NCBI RefSeq assembly: GCF_000003815.2
Contig: NC_049994.1
Coordinates: 6,665,528 to 6,729,527, forward strand
Length of the DNA stretch: 64,000 nt
Source: Branchiostoma floridae
Lineage: Eukaryota > Chordata > Leptocardii > Amphioxiformes > Branchiostomatidae
Direction of reading: 5' to 3'
Below the pieces are notes generated by a model. The model did no database searches. It saw only the letters and a program-made list of their open reading frames with translations, and was not told the origin of the DNA. Positions 20,901 through 31,005 of this stretch are shown piece by piece. Each line of letters opens with the position of its first letter. Within the stretch, counting starts at the first letter, position 1. Both the position numbers and the translations under genes were made by a program.

Positions 20901-23169
20901 CTTGACATAACAAACATATACGACCTTCGTCGGTCGGTTTGCATAACAATTTCCTGCAACCTATGATCCACTGCCTATTGAGTCATGTGTTCTATCTGCA
21001 TAACGCGACGTCACGACAGCGTTGGATTTTTCATTCCTTGACAAAGACTGATGCTGTTCAGTCAAAAATTTGGATGAGTCCAATTTTTGTGTTTGATATT
21101 ACAGTTAAATTAGATCAGAAATGTCCAGAAGTGTTTTGTTTATGTCTCAGGGGCCTTCACCTTTGACATGTGAATGCGCAGTTGGAATAATGATCGAGCT
21201 TAGGCTCCTTATGCACTTGTTACCAAGTTAACTTTGACATTTTAGCGACTAAACTAAGAATTTATGCCCCAAAACACGAAAAAAACATGGAAAAACATAT
21301 CTGCAGACGACAGTCGGCCATCTTGGCTCATTCACATAATTTATGCCCGCAAAGAGCTCTGGGATTGATTGCGAAACCAGGAAATTGACCCTTGACCCCA
21401 TTCATGCAGCCCCCATCTTCTTCCCAGCTGTTCCTAGTTACCATACAGAAGCCACAAAGGTTCCTGTGGGGAATACCCCCAACCGATTAAATAACCGGAC
21501 CCGCACACAGGCACAGCATGTGCATCCAGTTATATTACCGGGCCCGCAGGACAAGGGTTAAGACAGAGACACAACCAACAGAAAATTACCGCATGAACCT
21601 TGTAATCCCCTGTGTTATGTGCGCTGAAGGAAGACACCATGTAACATTTTTTGTTCCACTGGGTTACTGTCTAATTTTAAGGCAAAAACAAAACCAACAG
21701 AAACCGCATGAACTTTTAATCTCCTGTGCTATTTGTAGTTTCTACAGCAAAAGCAGACCCCACAACGACGCCTGTACCAGATTCTACAACGACCTTTACA
21801 TCACCAAAGATGTCCTCCCACCAAATGACCACGCCCTTTAAAACAACTACACCGGAACTTGAAGTAAGCACTAAAGGCGTTAGCACACCGCCATCATCAA
21901 CCGTAAAAGGTATGCGTGACATCTTTGACTTATGATCTTGAATGATCTTGTAAAAGTTGTAGATGTAGAGATGAGCTTTATAAAAATTTATTTTGAGAAA
22001 CTTTGGTATTAAAAAAAATTGTTTATTTATTTGTATCGTCGGCTTGTTTTGTTGTAAGTTTGGTCTCTTCTAAATGATTTGTTTGGTTATTTGTTTAAGC
22101 TAGACTCTAGTGTAACTAAATGCATGGACTTAAGATTACATCCGCCTGAATTGTATATCATTGTGAAAGAGTAATACTGCACTTAACCTAAGCCCCCTTT
22201 TCGTTCTTACTGAAAGTAAGGAGTTAACAAACACACCTTGCTGACTGCAGTATTAAATCATGGTTTTAAAGTTATGTGTGTATTTTTGGAAACCACAACG
22301 TGACACTCTGATCACCGATTACAGAAAGCCGTGGCGGAAATGTCAAGGCGGAGAAGATCAACTTCGGCGGGAAAGGAAAAGGCGATGGGAAGTTTAAGAA
22401 AGCTCGTGGGGTGGCCGTGTCTGAAGACAATGAAATATTCGTAGCTGATGTAGGCAATAGCCGAGTCCAGGTCTTCAGCACAAACGGGGACTTTCTCCGC
22501 CAGTTCCCAGCGGTAGTCCCCGGTAAAAATGGACAGAAAATGCAGCCTTGTGATGTAGCCATTGACAATAAGGGTTTCGTGTGGGTAGCTGGTTCCAGCG
22601 TTGACTCTAAGAATCATGCACATGTGGTTAAGTACAGTAAAGAAGGTCAACCGAAACAAGATCCCATTTTGCTACAAAATAAGCGTGTCTACCCCCCAAG
22701 CATTGTATTTGATTCCACAAACAACAAAATCATTGTGGCTGCGAACACTGTTATTCATATCTTCTCAACAGCCGGCTCCTTAGATACAAAATTCAAATCA
22801 TTAAAAGCAGTCTCCTTTATTGCATCGGACAACAAAGGGAATATATTGGCCACAGGGGTCGCAGAGAGTAGAGTCAGAGTGTACAATCACCGTGGTCGTT
22901 TGCAATTCAGATTCGGAAGTGATGGAAAACGCAAAGGTAAACTGAATATTCCCACAGGCATCTGCACAGACAAGTCGGGCAACATCATCACAGCGAACTG
23001 GTTAAACCACAGGGTAGACATGTTCACAAGCCGAGGGAAGTTTGTCCGCACTGTTGTTCAGATCGACTCTCCGTATGGCATTGCTGTAGGACCGGGTGGA
23101 CATTTGGTGGTGACCAACTTACGTGCTCACACTGTAACGATCTTTCCGCGGCATATGGTATTTCCGTAA
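14924..23169 (+). CDS. Single-pass membrane protein with 9-residue repeat and C-terminal NHL propeller
   Basis: My model has seven exons: 14924-15659, 16153-16259, 20190-20294, 20732-20831, 21428-21556, 21739-21909 and 22325-23169. All phases agree, giving about 730 residues. Exons 3 and 5 are the least certain; each keeps the frame. The open frame starts upstream at a TTG (14783); the first in-frame ATGs are 14924 and 14936. Residues 1-245 are polar, with the motif PYA(V/I)AY twice (about 63 and 155) and six 9-residue repeats (NPENGAHPS type) at 189-240. Exon 2 encodes the membrane helix (VGAVLATAFCTLFMIGCIFA). A Thr/Ser/Pro-rich stalk follows, then about six NHL repeats (GVAVSEDNEIFVADVGNSRV and relatives). 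The absence of a signal peptide suggests type II topology with the propeller outside. Intron 2 uses a GC donor and intron 2 also contains a LINE. Ligand unknown. Confidence 0.75.
15490..15650 (+). repeat. 27-bp coding minisatellite in exon 1 of the NHL membrane gene
   Basis: About six units of 27 bp encode NPENGAHPS with variants NLDNGAHPS, NPENGAHLS and NREN. The opposite strand is also open through the array. Confidence 0.9.
15665..16035. repeat. Local tandem duplication in intron 1
   Basis: Two diverged units share 'ttagaaatat', 'ttttcacattt', then 'cgtgccggaaag' or 'cgtgtcaggaag', and 'aacagacatatgtgatgtaat'. They are about 200 bp apart. Confidence 0.6.
16860..20145 (+). mobile_element. 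Near full-length CR1-like LINE in intron 2 of the NHL membrane gene
   Basis: The element surrounds the intact 961-codon frame at 17022-19907 and ends near an A-rich tail around 20110-20145 ('aataaactgaaaactaaaa'). It has the same orientation as the host gene. The 5' limit is uncertain. I could not identify a clear target-site duplication. A separate ORF1 was not recognised. Confidence 0.75.
17022..19907 (+). CDS. LINE endonuclease-reverse transcriptase polyprotein
   Basis: One uninterrupted frame of 961 residues from an ATG. Residues about 84-290 form an apurinic-type endonuclease (EEP fold): TNVRSIKNK, VTETWTT, GGGIAVYIPEGF, LCGDLNG, and the terminal SDHACV. Residues about 535-800 form a reverse transcriptase: FRPVSLL, the motif A aspartates in ADMSKAFDRVDHA (near 630), GVPQGGVLSP, and the catalytic YADD (near 717). 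A C-terminal region with VYVTLIRPVLEYG follows. The enzyme nicks target DNA and copies its own RNA there (target-primed reverse transcription). The lack of any stop or frameshift means a young copy that may still be competent. The clade (CR1-like) is inferred from motif spelling. Confidence 0.9.
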   Translation: MCFPACPRPPGCFNHATGGYRGRRGGSSRRDKPCKIKPLISQRTWERPVYRRERVLQNVSLNCSSQSSCGTSSNSSVKRVTPSLLLTNVRSIKNKKHELEATVENYSAQIVCVTETWTTPDIPDHVISMPGYKLFRRDRPNQKGGGIAVYIPEGFQARRLHDLEERDLEVIWVQVRPRRLPRSIPVIALGVIYHPPCKNNKQGSDAMLTHLVTRVDTILNHQPHAGILLCGDLNGLPLKRLQTAHPTLKQIVKQPTRGAAILDVVITNLAQNYNKPQIIPPIGNSDHACVLLKSGIPAVKHPTVRVPRRVVTPHRKREFEMVLAVQDWTEVFEAVSAHDKVAKFYAILTSLLDTYCPVRMSPVRTNDKGWFTERVKKAIEKRQTEFQRHGKTQMWRSLRNKVNTAIRQAKNWHYRHCIQQLRGEAPRKWWESINRELGRSGSSGRVTITDELSAESISQYFAKAGCESESLYIFPLPFAGVCPDLCSIGEVKVLLKTTNPRKASGPDNVPNWVLKDCAEDLAPVVCHLFNTSYAKGTVPSVWKSANVVPVPKAAGASQVEDFRPVSLLSVLAKLLERCVLKRLLPALTTVIRDQYAYMKGSSTTLALVRLVQTWLSALDSKKPTLVRALFADMSKAFDRVDHALLLLCVNNLQVSPHMLAWIHNYLKHRQQRVVTHGKFSTWHTLTSGVPQGGVLSPYLFLLFMSTRSPVYSSTLNVGYADDVSLSRSLHVAVANSDRAVEEEATQLDVWASDNKMILNGGKSQLMQICFNRSVPAPPEIILGGQQVPWVEQAKGLGFILDRYLTFNNQVTSMVTKASRRLHYLRLLTKQGTSVVDLVQVYVTLIRPVLEYGHVLLVGCSKEQERQIERVQRRALRIVSLGGRREVPALPTLKERREVAAVKLLRDMLDEGHPLHDLVPPARTTVTGRTLRNGNALTVPAARTQRLRRSFLYQAIRLYNEA
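20296..20731. repeat. Intron remnant with a possible LINE 3' tail piece
   Basis: 'gcgaagctggtgtgttacgcc' (about 20553-20574) matches the stretch 'gcaaagctggtgtgttacgcc' near 55128, which looks like the 3' end of a different LINE family. Otherwise nothing is recognised. Confidence 0.4.
20970..21200. repeat. Dispersed repeat ('tctgcataa ... gacgtcac' family), copy 2
   Basis: Matches 8978-9120 in its first half. Its second half, 'gtgttttgtttatgtctcaggggccttca', matches 53108-53137. Confidence 0.55.
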
Positions 23170-24439
23170 TGCTTTTTTTTTATAATTGAAGGAATATCTT
23201 TTCATAGTCAAGATACATGCATACTCTAACAAAATATAGATGTACATATAGTTGCGATTGTTCTGAGTATTCCTAGTAAACCTACTCGAAAAACGTTGCC
23301 ATTATCTTTTCATTGTAGCTGTTTTAGAGTGTCTTGAGTCTTTTCACAGATTTTCCTGGGCAGTATACTAGTATATTTAATCTCTTTTTTTAAAAACACA
23401 TTTATTCCCTTGATCGTTCTCTTTATTGTTTATACATGTACATCTGTCTTGCAAATTCTAAACTTATTCTAAAGTCATAAACTCTTCGCTTGATTATGGC
23501 ATCGTTGTGTTTCTTCTTTTGTTTAGTCCAAAGAGATAAAAGGGGAAAAAGAGTGGAAAGGTGTAACGAAGATAAAATTGTGAATGTAACATTTATTTTG
23601 CATATCTATTATATTAATAGCATATTTGTACAGCCCTAGTTAGTAGAAATCAGCTGAAAACATGCGTTTGTGAGCAGAAGCTTAAAGAAGATAGAAGATT
23701 GTCTTTGTTGTGACTTTCTTGATGTTGTTGTTTTTGCATGTAAATGATGACGATAATTGTACATGCATAGTAAAAACATGGTAACATAGTCTTCAGCTAA
23801 TTAGTCATCAGTGTGTATGTGTCTTCGTACAACTAATTAATGTGGTGAAGCAATCTACATTAGAGTAAACTAGCCGACACTCAACCGAGACGAGGGCCGT
23901 TATAGCTTACCAGGCAATTATGATCCATAAGTAGAGTCAGGTGACTCTTGGGTCACATGATCAGAGTAATTATAAATCATACTTTTCGAAGAAAATTTTG
24001 TACAACCGAAGTTCAAAGTAAGCAATTTGTCTTGTGTTGAATGAACGTTACAAACTTTCTAATGATTGTACCAACACACATGTTATTATACTTTCTTGCT
24101 AGGTACATAGCATGATGGAAATATTAGCATCGCCACTGAAACCCACAATTAAAACAGACAATGACGAATACATGTACATGCATCCAGCATTTGGATAGGG
24201 AGTTTAGCATCCAATAAGAAAATGTTAATGTAGATCTGTACAATCAATTGGAAGGTTTAAAACGCAGACTTATGCGGTCAAGTTTTAAGTGTTTTGCATC
24301 AGCAAATAGTATGTTTGGGTTAAAATCAAACATGTGCGTTAGTCTCTTGGCCCAGGGACAGGTGGAACATAACTGTTAAGTTGACACACAGAAAATAAAA
24401 AGGCTCAAACTGTGCGAAGACAATCACCGTGATGTTACC
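23170..24439. other. 3' flank of the NHL membrane gene
   Basis: AT-rich sequence. It presumably begins with the 3' UTR, but no unambiguous poly(A) signal was assigned and no gene is seen. Confidence 0.45.
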
Positions 24440-25345
24440 ATGTACAAATCAAACACTGTGTTCTTACAGCTTACTACAATCTGTTGACTTTATTTCCAAG
24501 GTTCGGATCAATACATCAGTTTAAAACGAGATAGATACTATACGAAATATTGTCAAAACAAAAGCAATCGTCATGGCAGAACAAAATAACCTAATCCTTA
24601 ATCTTTCGACTCTGCCGAAACGACATTTTAAGATGCAATACTTACAGCTGACTACATTTCTAATCTTCGATTCAATACATTCAATACATTCAAGGCAATC
24701 AGTATTATAAAACAAAAAGAAAACTAATCCTTAATCTTTCGACTCTGCCAAAAGGACTTTTTAAGATGCAATACTTACAGCTGACTTCATTTCTACGGTT
24801 CGGATAAAAAATCGGGTTCAAAACTAGCTTGATCCAATATGAAATGTCGTGAAAAGGCAATCAGTATGACAAAATAAAAACCCAATCCTTAACCTTTCAA
24901 TTCTACCGAAACGACTTTTCAAGATGCAATACTTACAGCTGACTTCATTTCTAAGGTTTGGATCAAAATATCGGTTTCAAACCTTGCCCGATCCAACACG
25001 AATTGTTGTGAAAAGGCAATCAGTAAGACAAAACAAAAACCTAATCCTTAATCTTTCGACTCTACCGAAACCACTTTTGAAGATGCAATACTACTACAGA
25101 TGACTTAATTTCTAAGGTTCGGATCAAAACATCGGGTTCAAAACTAGCTCGATCCAACACGAATTGTTGTGGAAAGGCAATCAGTATGACAAAACAAAAA
25201 CCTAATCCTTAACCTTTCGACTCTGCCGAAACGACTTTTCAAGATGCAATACTTACAGCTGACTTCATTTCAAAGGTTTGGATCAAAACATCTCGTTCAA
25301 AACTAGCTCGATCCAACACTAACTGTTGTGAGAAGGCAATTAGTA
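24440..25345. repeat. About six tandem copies of a 160-bp unit
   Basis: The marker 'agatgcaatactta' recurs at about 24633, 24764, 24921, 25082 and 25243, with a diverged first unit before it. Each unit runs 'cagctgacttcatttctaagg', 'ggatcaaaacatcgggttc', 'gatccaacacgaattgttg', 'aaggcaatcagtatgac', 'ctttcgactctgccgaaac'. Single relatives lie upstream of the NHL membrane gene at 14100-14580. Confidence 0.85.
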
Positions 25346-25444
25346 TGAGAGAACGTAACAAAATACCTCGACCTCGACTTTTGAAGCTGTGTATAAGAAC
25401 GGGATTACCAACAGTTGGAATAATATCAAACCAAATTCGAGATC

Positions 25445-26384
25445 AGCTTCTTTTTCGCAGGATCTATAACACCTACCAATGGCGGACGCACCTCCAGCCG
25501 GTAGGGGAGGTTTTCGCGGCGGGTTCGGGGATCGTGGCAGGGGCCGTGGACGGGGCCGAGGTCGCGGCAGGGGCCGTGGACGGGGCCGCGGAGGCAAGGA
25601 GGAAAAGGAGTGGATGCCAATGACCAAGCTTGGTCGTCTTGTGAAAGACCTGAAGATCAAGTCCCTGGAGGATATCTACCTGTTCTCACTTCCCATCAAG
25701 GAGTTTGAGATCATTGACTTTTTCCTGGGTTCGGCACTCAAGGATGAAGTGCTGAAGATCATGCCTGTTCAGAAGCAGACCCGTGCCGGTCAGCGCACCA
25801 GGTTCAAGGCCTTTGTGGCAATCGGTGATTCCAACGGCCACATTGGGCTGGGTGTGAAGTGCTCCAAGGAAGTGGCGACAGCCATCCGTGGTGCCATCAT
25901 CCTGGCCAAGCTGTCCATTGTACCTGTCAGGCGAGGCTACTGGGGAAACAAGATCGGCAAGCCCCATACTGTGCCTTGCAAGGTGACAGGGAAGTGTGGC
26001 AGTGTTCTGGTGCGTTTGATTCCCGCACTCCGTGGTACTGGCATCGTGAGCGCTCCTGTTCCAGAGAAGCTGCTGCAAATGGCGGGTATCGATGATTGCT
26101 ACACCTCGGCTACAGGCTCTACCCGCACACTGGGCAACTTTGCCAAGGCAACGTTTGCTGCCATTGCCAACACCTACACCTACCTGACCCCTGACTTGTG
26201 GAAGGATACTGTCCTGACCAAACCTCCATACAAGGAGTAAACTGACTACCTGGCCAAGGCTCACACCAGGGCAACACCTCCTGCACCAAAGTCATACTAG
26301 TCAGACATCTATGGCTAACAGGCTACATCACAGTTTGCTGTACAGCCTAAACCAATAAAGAGTCACAAGACTGAAAAAAAAAAA
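25445..26384 (+). pseudogene. RPS2: Retrocopy of ribosomal protein S2 mRNA
   Basis: This is a spliced, full-length mRNA copy. It begins at a pyrimidine tract ('cttctttttcgcagg') like the 5' terminal oligopyrimidine start of ribosomal protein mRNAs. It has an uninterrupted 253-codon frame (25479-26240), a poly(A) signal AATAAA at 26354-26359 and a poly(A) tail of about 11 at 26374-26384. The 8-bp 'tcgagatc' occurs on both sides (25437-25444 and 26385-26392), as expected for LINE-driven insertion. The protein has the RG-rich N terminus and then the S5-fold core ([28 protein letters not shown]). It ends early: TAA at 26238-26240 is followed by 19 more in-frame family-like codons (TDYLAKAHTR and on) to TAG at 26298-26300. 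A nonsense change has therefore probably removed the C-terminal tail. Confidence 0.88.
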
Positions 26385-26392
26385 TCGAGATC

Positions 26393-26600
26393 GGTTCCTA
26401 AATTGTCGACGGTAAAATGCACAAACCTCTTTATAGTTTGGTCAGAGATATCGCAATTGCATTGAACACTTGTGGACAGCCGCCATATTATTGTCAGGAG
26501 CTGCTGACACCAGCGAACACGCTCACAAAAAATATCGACGTCACAGTAACACCCAGCTCTTCGTTGACGATATGTAACATAACAAAACTTGATTACAATT
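26393..26600 (+). pseudogene. Degenerate duplicate of the NHL membrane gene exon 1 start
   Basis: After the retrocopy the sequence resumes 'ggttcctaaattgtcgacgg', 'taaaatgcacaaac', then 'gtcaggagctgctgacaccagcgaac'. This parallels 14773-14860 ('ggtcctaagttgtctgctgtaaaatgcc', 'gtcaggagctgctggcaacagcgaac'). The frame is disrupted further on. It marks a duplicated 5' end of the neighbouring gene into which the RPS2 copy inserted. Confidence 0.65.
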
Positions 26601-26767
26601 CAGTTTTCATTATACAGTGTGTGGAATCTGCAACTTATAATAAAACAAGCAAACAATGTAACATTATCTAATTTTGGATACACGGAGTATTTTCTCATAC
26701 ATGTAGTTACTAATTAAGATCAAGTTACTATAACTATCTACATCATTCAAATCACTGATACTATCTT

Positions 26768-26983
26768 ATAAGCGGGTATCTCATTGAACTGGGGAGCGTT
26801 GGCGGCGTTGTTTTGTGTTTACCTTGACTTTATAATTCTAACATCATGCAAAACATACAAGATCGACAACAAAACACAACAATTGTAAAAGATTCGTTTT
26901 TTGTAGCTGATGAAATTCGTTAAACGCTCACACGCAGCGACGTCGCCAGCGTGCCACAGCTTCATTGATATGCCCGCTTTATT
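26768..26983. mobile_element. MITE with imperfect terminal inverted repeats
   Basis: 'ataagcgggtatctcattgaactg' is mirrored at the right end by 'cagcttcattgatatgcccgctttat'. Inner mirrored parts include 'gcgttggcggcg' and 'cgtcgccagcgtgcc'. A relative lies at 41835-42055. Confidence 0.6.
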
Positions 26984-28515
26984 ATACGTTACACGTTTTA
27001 TACAATTTCACCGGATAAAAACTGTGTGATAGTTATATTTCAGCCATACAAAGTATGGTGAAATATATTGTATTCGTAATGTTTCTTTCTTTCTTCTTTC
27101 TCCTGTCAAATCTTCAAAGTGATTCATCTCCGCCGTTTCTGGACCGAATGACCTGAAATTTGGCACAGGGGTAGAATGGGCCAATACCTTGATGTTTTTT
27201 TCTCAGTTTTTTCATATCTGCCTCTAAAATGATTTTATTGAGATTTTTTTTGGTCAATTTTAGACCAAAACTGTATATTTTGGCCCCTGTACCCTGGTAT
27301 TACAACCAAATGAGCTGAAATTTGACACGGATGTGCCTTTATAATGCCCCCATATAAATTCAATAACACTTTTGGTGTACAGTACAACAAAATGCTTATT
27401 TTTGCGATTTTTTTTACCAATTTTTGACCAAAAAAGGACACTTTTGGCTCCTGTACCTTGGTATTGCAACCGAATGAGCTGAAATTTGACACAGATGTGC
27501 CTTGATAATACCTTCATATAAATTCAATAACACTTTTGGTGTACAGTGCAACAAAAGGCTTATTTTTTGCGATTTTTGGCCAATTTTTGACCAAAAAAGG
27601 ACACTTTTGTCTCCTGTACCCTGGTATTACAATTAATTGACCTGAAATTTGGTATAGATAGGCATTAGATACTTGGTAACAAGATTCAAGTCAAATTTTT
27701 GACATAAACAACTTTAAAATGATTAATTTTGGCACTTTTCTGAGGGGAAATTTGTTTTCTTTTGGCCTCCTGACGTGACCTTCCGTGACCCCGCACAGAG
27801 CCACACCTGTGCGCGTCAGCCGGAGAGTTGATTGAATCAAAGACCTAGCCAATCAGCGAAGAGGAGGCCAAAGGCTAATTAATATTCATAAGCGGGGCCT
27901 CATGATCCCGTATATAGCAGTGTTCCCGCCAGGGGGAGCGAAGCCCGCCTAAGGCTCTCGCATTTTACACTATTCAGAAGGCTTTATATTGTATCAGTTC
28001 TTAGGGGCATATCTATGATAATCGCAGCAGTCACTTAACTTCTCTTCAGGAGTTTAGCGTAACACTATTTCAGGTCAAACCGTCAAAGGCAACTAAAAAC
28101 AAACTTTAACGTTACTGAGTTCAACAGTACTTATAATAACTTGTTATCCGAAGTTGAAACGCTAGCGATGGTATTTTCGCTGCGCTGTTAGCTCCGTGCG
28201 ACTGTTGTTGACGGTCTTATAACGGTTTAGATGGTCTTATAACATTTGGTATAGATAGGCATAAGATAGTTGGTAAAATGATCCAAATAAAATTTTTGGC
28301 TTAAAGTACTGTAAAAGGCTTAATTACAGCACTTTTTTTAGGGGAAATTGGTTTTCTTTCGTTCTCCATGCCATGATCTTTCGGACGTTCACCCCACAGA
28401 GCCGACATCTGCACCTGCGTCTAGCCGGCAGGAAGAGTTAATTCAATTAATGGTTCAGCCAATCACCGAAGAGGAAAGCGAAGGCTAATTAATATTCATA
28501 AGCGGGACCACACAA

Positions 28516-29428
28516 TAGGGCTTATTCAGTCACGTGATCCACCCCCTAGCAACGAGCGAAGTCGGCCATTTTGGTGTACCACAGTCAGCCCGCCTGCAGT
28601 GGGGCCCTATGCAACTCGCCGTAGAAATTGTAAATAAGTTCCCAAGCAATGCACCATTTCCGTTCAAAACGTTTAGTTTCACAATCACAGTGCTTTGTCT
28701 TGGCGTGGGATGTTGGTTCTGCACTGGTAAAGCGCACACAGATTGGGTAACAGTAAGATTTGCTTCGCGACTCTAGGAAAGCCGTGCGGGAATGAAAATA
28801 CGAAGGGAAGTTCCGAAAACAAACAGCGGAGACCATAAACGACAGCAGGAGCATGTCCCCTAGTTCTTTGATGAATTTCCATGAAAAAAACAAGAGTACA
28901 CTCGGAAGTTGAAGATGCTGATTGTGTGTGAACAAAAACCGCGGCACAGGATACTATCCTGTGGTCGTCCAACTTCTGAATGTCAAACTTTCCCGATCAC
29001 TACGTAACGTTACTTCTATCAACTAAATCTCATCCTACACTCCAGTATTTGTCCAGATACTACGACTACGTTGTCGCAAGGACTTTTCATCAAGTTGTTG
29101 TACTGAGCCTGGTACGTTAACCTCCTTGCAAAGACAATTAAGATCGATGAACTCCGCTGTCACCCGTTACTGTTGCCGTGTTCGTAAAGTAGACTGGATC
29201 TCCGAAAACTTTCCCTCACTGATGAAATATGGATAATTTCTATCCGATTTTTGTAGAGAAAATATGACTTGAGGTTGGAAGCTCTTTGCATAGTCAAACA
29301 GCGTGCAAACGACTTCACTTTCCTCGGAGAGACCTCCAGACACCGAGAATTTTCGCCGGGACTGGTGGTACACCAAAATGGCGGCGCACGGAGGGAAGGG
29401 GTGATGACGTCACGTGAATAAGCCCTAT
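28516..29428. mobile_element. 0.9-kb inverted-repeat transposon inside the left arm only
   Basis: The ends are 'tagggcttattcagtcacgtg' and 'cacgtgaataagcccta', with further mirrored sequence to 'ggccattttggtgtaccac' and 'gtggtacaccaaaatggcgg', about 70 bp per end. The right arm has the uninterrupted site ('cacacaatacgttaac' in the matching orientation), so this insertion postdates the arm duplication. Depending on how the junction is read the duplicated target is TA or nothing. No transposase was seen. Confidence 0.8.
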
Positions 29429-29540
29429 ACGTTAACTTGAAGACCCAGGCCGTACAGACTTCTCGCCAGGATTTTTTCAAAGCGTCGGACAGGGGTCCGG
29501 GGGCCGCCGAATGTCCCTGGCGGGGTCCAGGGGCAGGGCC

Positions 29541-29567
29541 ACTGTAGGGGGGGGGGGGGGGGGGGGC
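29541..29567. repeat. Poly(G) tract
   Basis: A run of more than 20 G, interrupted in the matching place of the right arm. Tracts like this are prone to assembly and replication error. Confidence 0.9.
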
Positions 29568-31005
29568 CTTCCCCGGGGGGGGAAACTGGAAGCTCTTGCA
29601 TTTTAGACTATTGAGAAGGCTTCTTTTATCAGTTTTTTTAGGGCCATATCTACGATAATCGTAGCAGTCACTTACTTCTCTTCAGCAGTTTGACTTTAAA
29701 ATATTTCGGGTCAAAGCTTCAAAGACAACTAAAACCTCATGAACAACTAATCTCCAAGCAGATCCTACGGTAGCATAAGACAGTATTAAAAGCTGCCAGA
29801 GGAGTGAAGCTGGCTTAGGAGTGTGTTTTGCTACCTCATAAACAACAAACTTTACTTAGCTCAACAGTATACAAAAATATTGTACGGGTTGCCATCCTTA
29901 GTTGAAGCGCTTATTTATAGAGCTAGTATCTTCGATGCGCCGTTAGCCCTTTGCGACTTTTGTTGACGGTCTGATATCCCTACGTCGCCGCCTCGCTGAT
30001 ATTCCTACGAACATGTTTCAAGAAAAATACCCAGCAAAAAACGCTGTTCTGCGTCAAATTCTATTCTATAAAACATGTGGGACTCAGTGTCACAGTGTTA
30101 GACAGTGGCGAGAATGATTATTTTCTCATCAATATTTCTCTTCAGAATTATTTGAACTTAATTGTACATCTAAACAATTGGCTTACCTGTGCAATGTTTA
30201 TATGATTAATGATCATGTGTAACGTATGGCTCCTAGTCAATAGATCAGCATTTTCTCTATAGTGACCACCTGTCTATAGTGGCCACATTTCCTAGTGCTG
30301 TTGTTGTTTGACATAAACTTTGAACATTTAAATTGTAAGTAACTTTAAACTGCCAGAGTTTCAGCCCAATAAAACACTCTCAGCGCCAGCCTCGAGGGTA
30401 TGAACAGACTGACCAGACAGACGAAAATAAATCCTCGAACAAGGTTCAATCGTATCTTCCGGGTCTGGCAGGAAGTTGTTAAACTAAAATATGCAATAAT
30501 AAATGTACCCACATCACAAGGAGCTTATACTTTTTTAAACTTACACCTAGTTATCGTACTGAAAATTGTTAATGACATTACATGAAGTCATTCAACAATT
30601 TTCAGTCATGATGAAAATTTTCTGAATGGAAGGTGTGATTATTGTCATTTTCTGAAAAATAGAAGCAAGCTCTGTTTTTACCTGGAATCAATTCACAATA
30701 CCAGTCCACTTTGGGGGATAATGTACTGTTAAGAGGATGTTACATTTTTGCGCAGGGGTGATTTGGAACAGTCCAATGTTGCGTGGGAAGGGGTATGGCT
30801 GAAATATGCTGTATTTGCTCTTAAGCAAATGTCGGCCTTTCTAGTTGATATACTGGCCATATCGAGAAATGCACTATTCTACATTAAGCAAACTATGCTT
30901 CATCTTCAGATTTCTGGACACAATAGCAAGAGCACAACAGTAAGTTCAGCAGCCATACCATGAATGATATGTCTATGTACAAAGATCTTCGTGTCATTGT
31001 GACTC

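Larger units (their letters stand above)
27034..30847 (+). repeat. Left arm of a giant inverted repeat
   Basis: From 'ttatatttcagccatac' (27034) to 'ggcctttctagttg' (30847) the sequence reappears in reverse complement at 37351-40676. Long stretches look identical, for example around 30400-30480 and 27900-28230. The arm contains a run of about four 155-bp units ('aatttcagctcattcggttg', 'ggtcaaaaattgg') at 27150-27640. It then has two diverged direct copies of a larger module (27640-28230 and 28240-29975). The left copy differs from the right by a 0.9-kb insertion at 28516-29428. Short inverted ends ('atatttcagccatac' and 'gtatggctgaaatat' at 30797-30811) suggest that each arm may be a transposon copy, but homology runs about 35 bp past the inner one. 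Confidence 0.88.

Noticed and set aside
25686-26264. 192-codon open frame antisense to RPS2
   Set aside because: It is the shadow of a conserved coding sequence; the amino-acid content fits no family and the sense frame explains the region completely.
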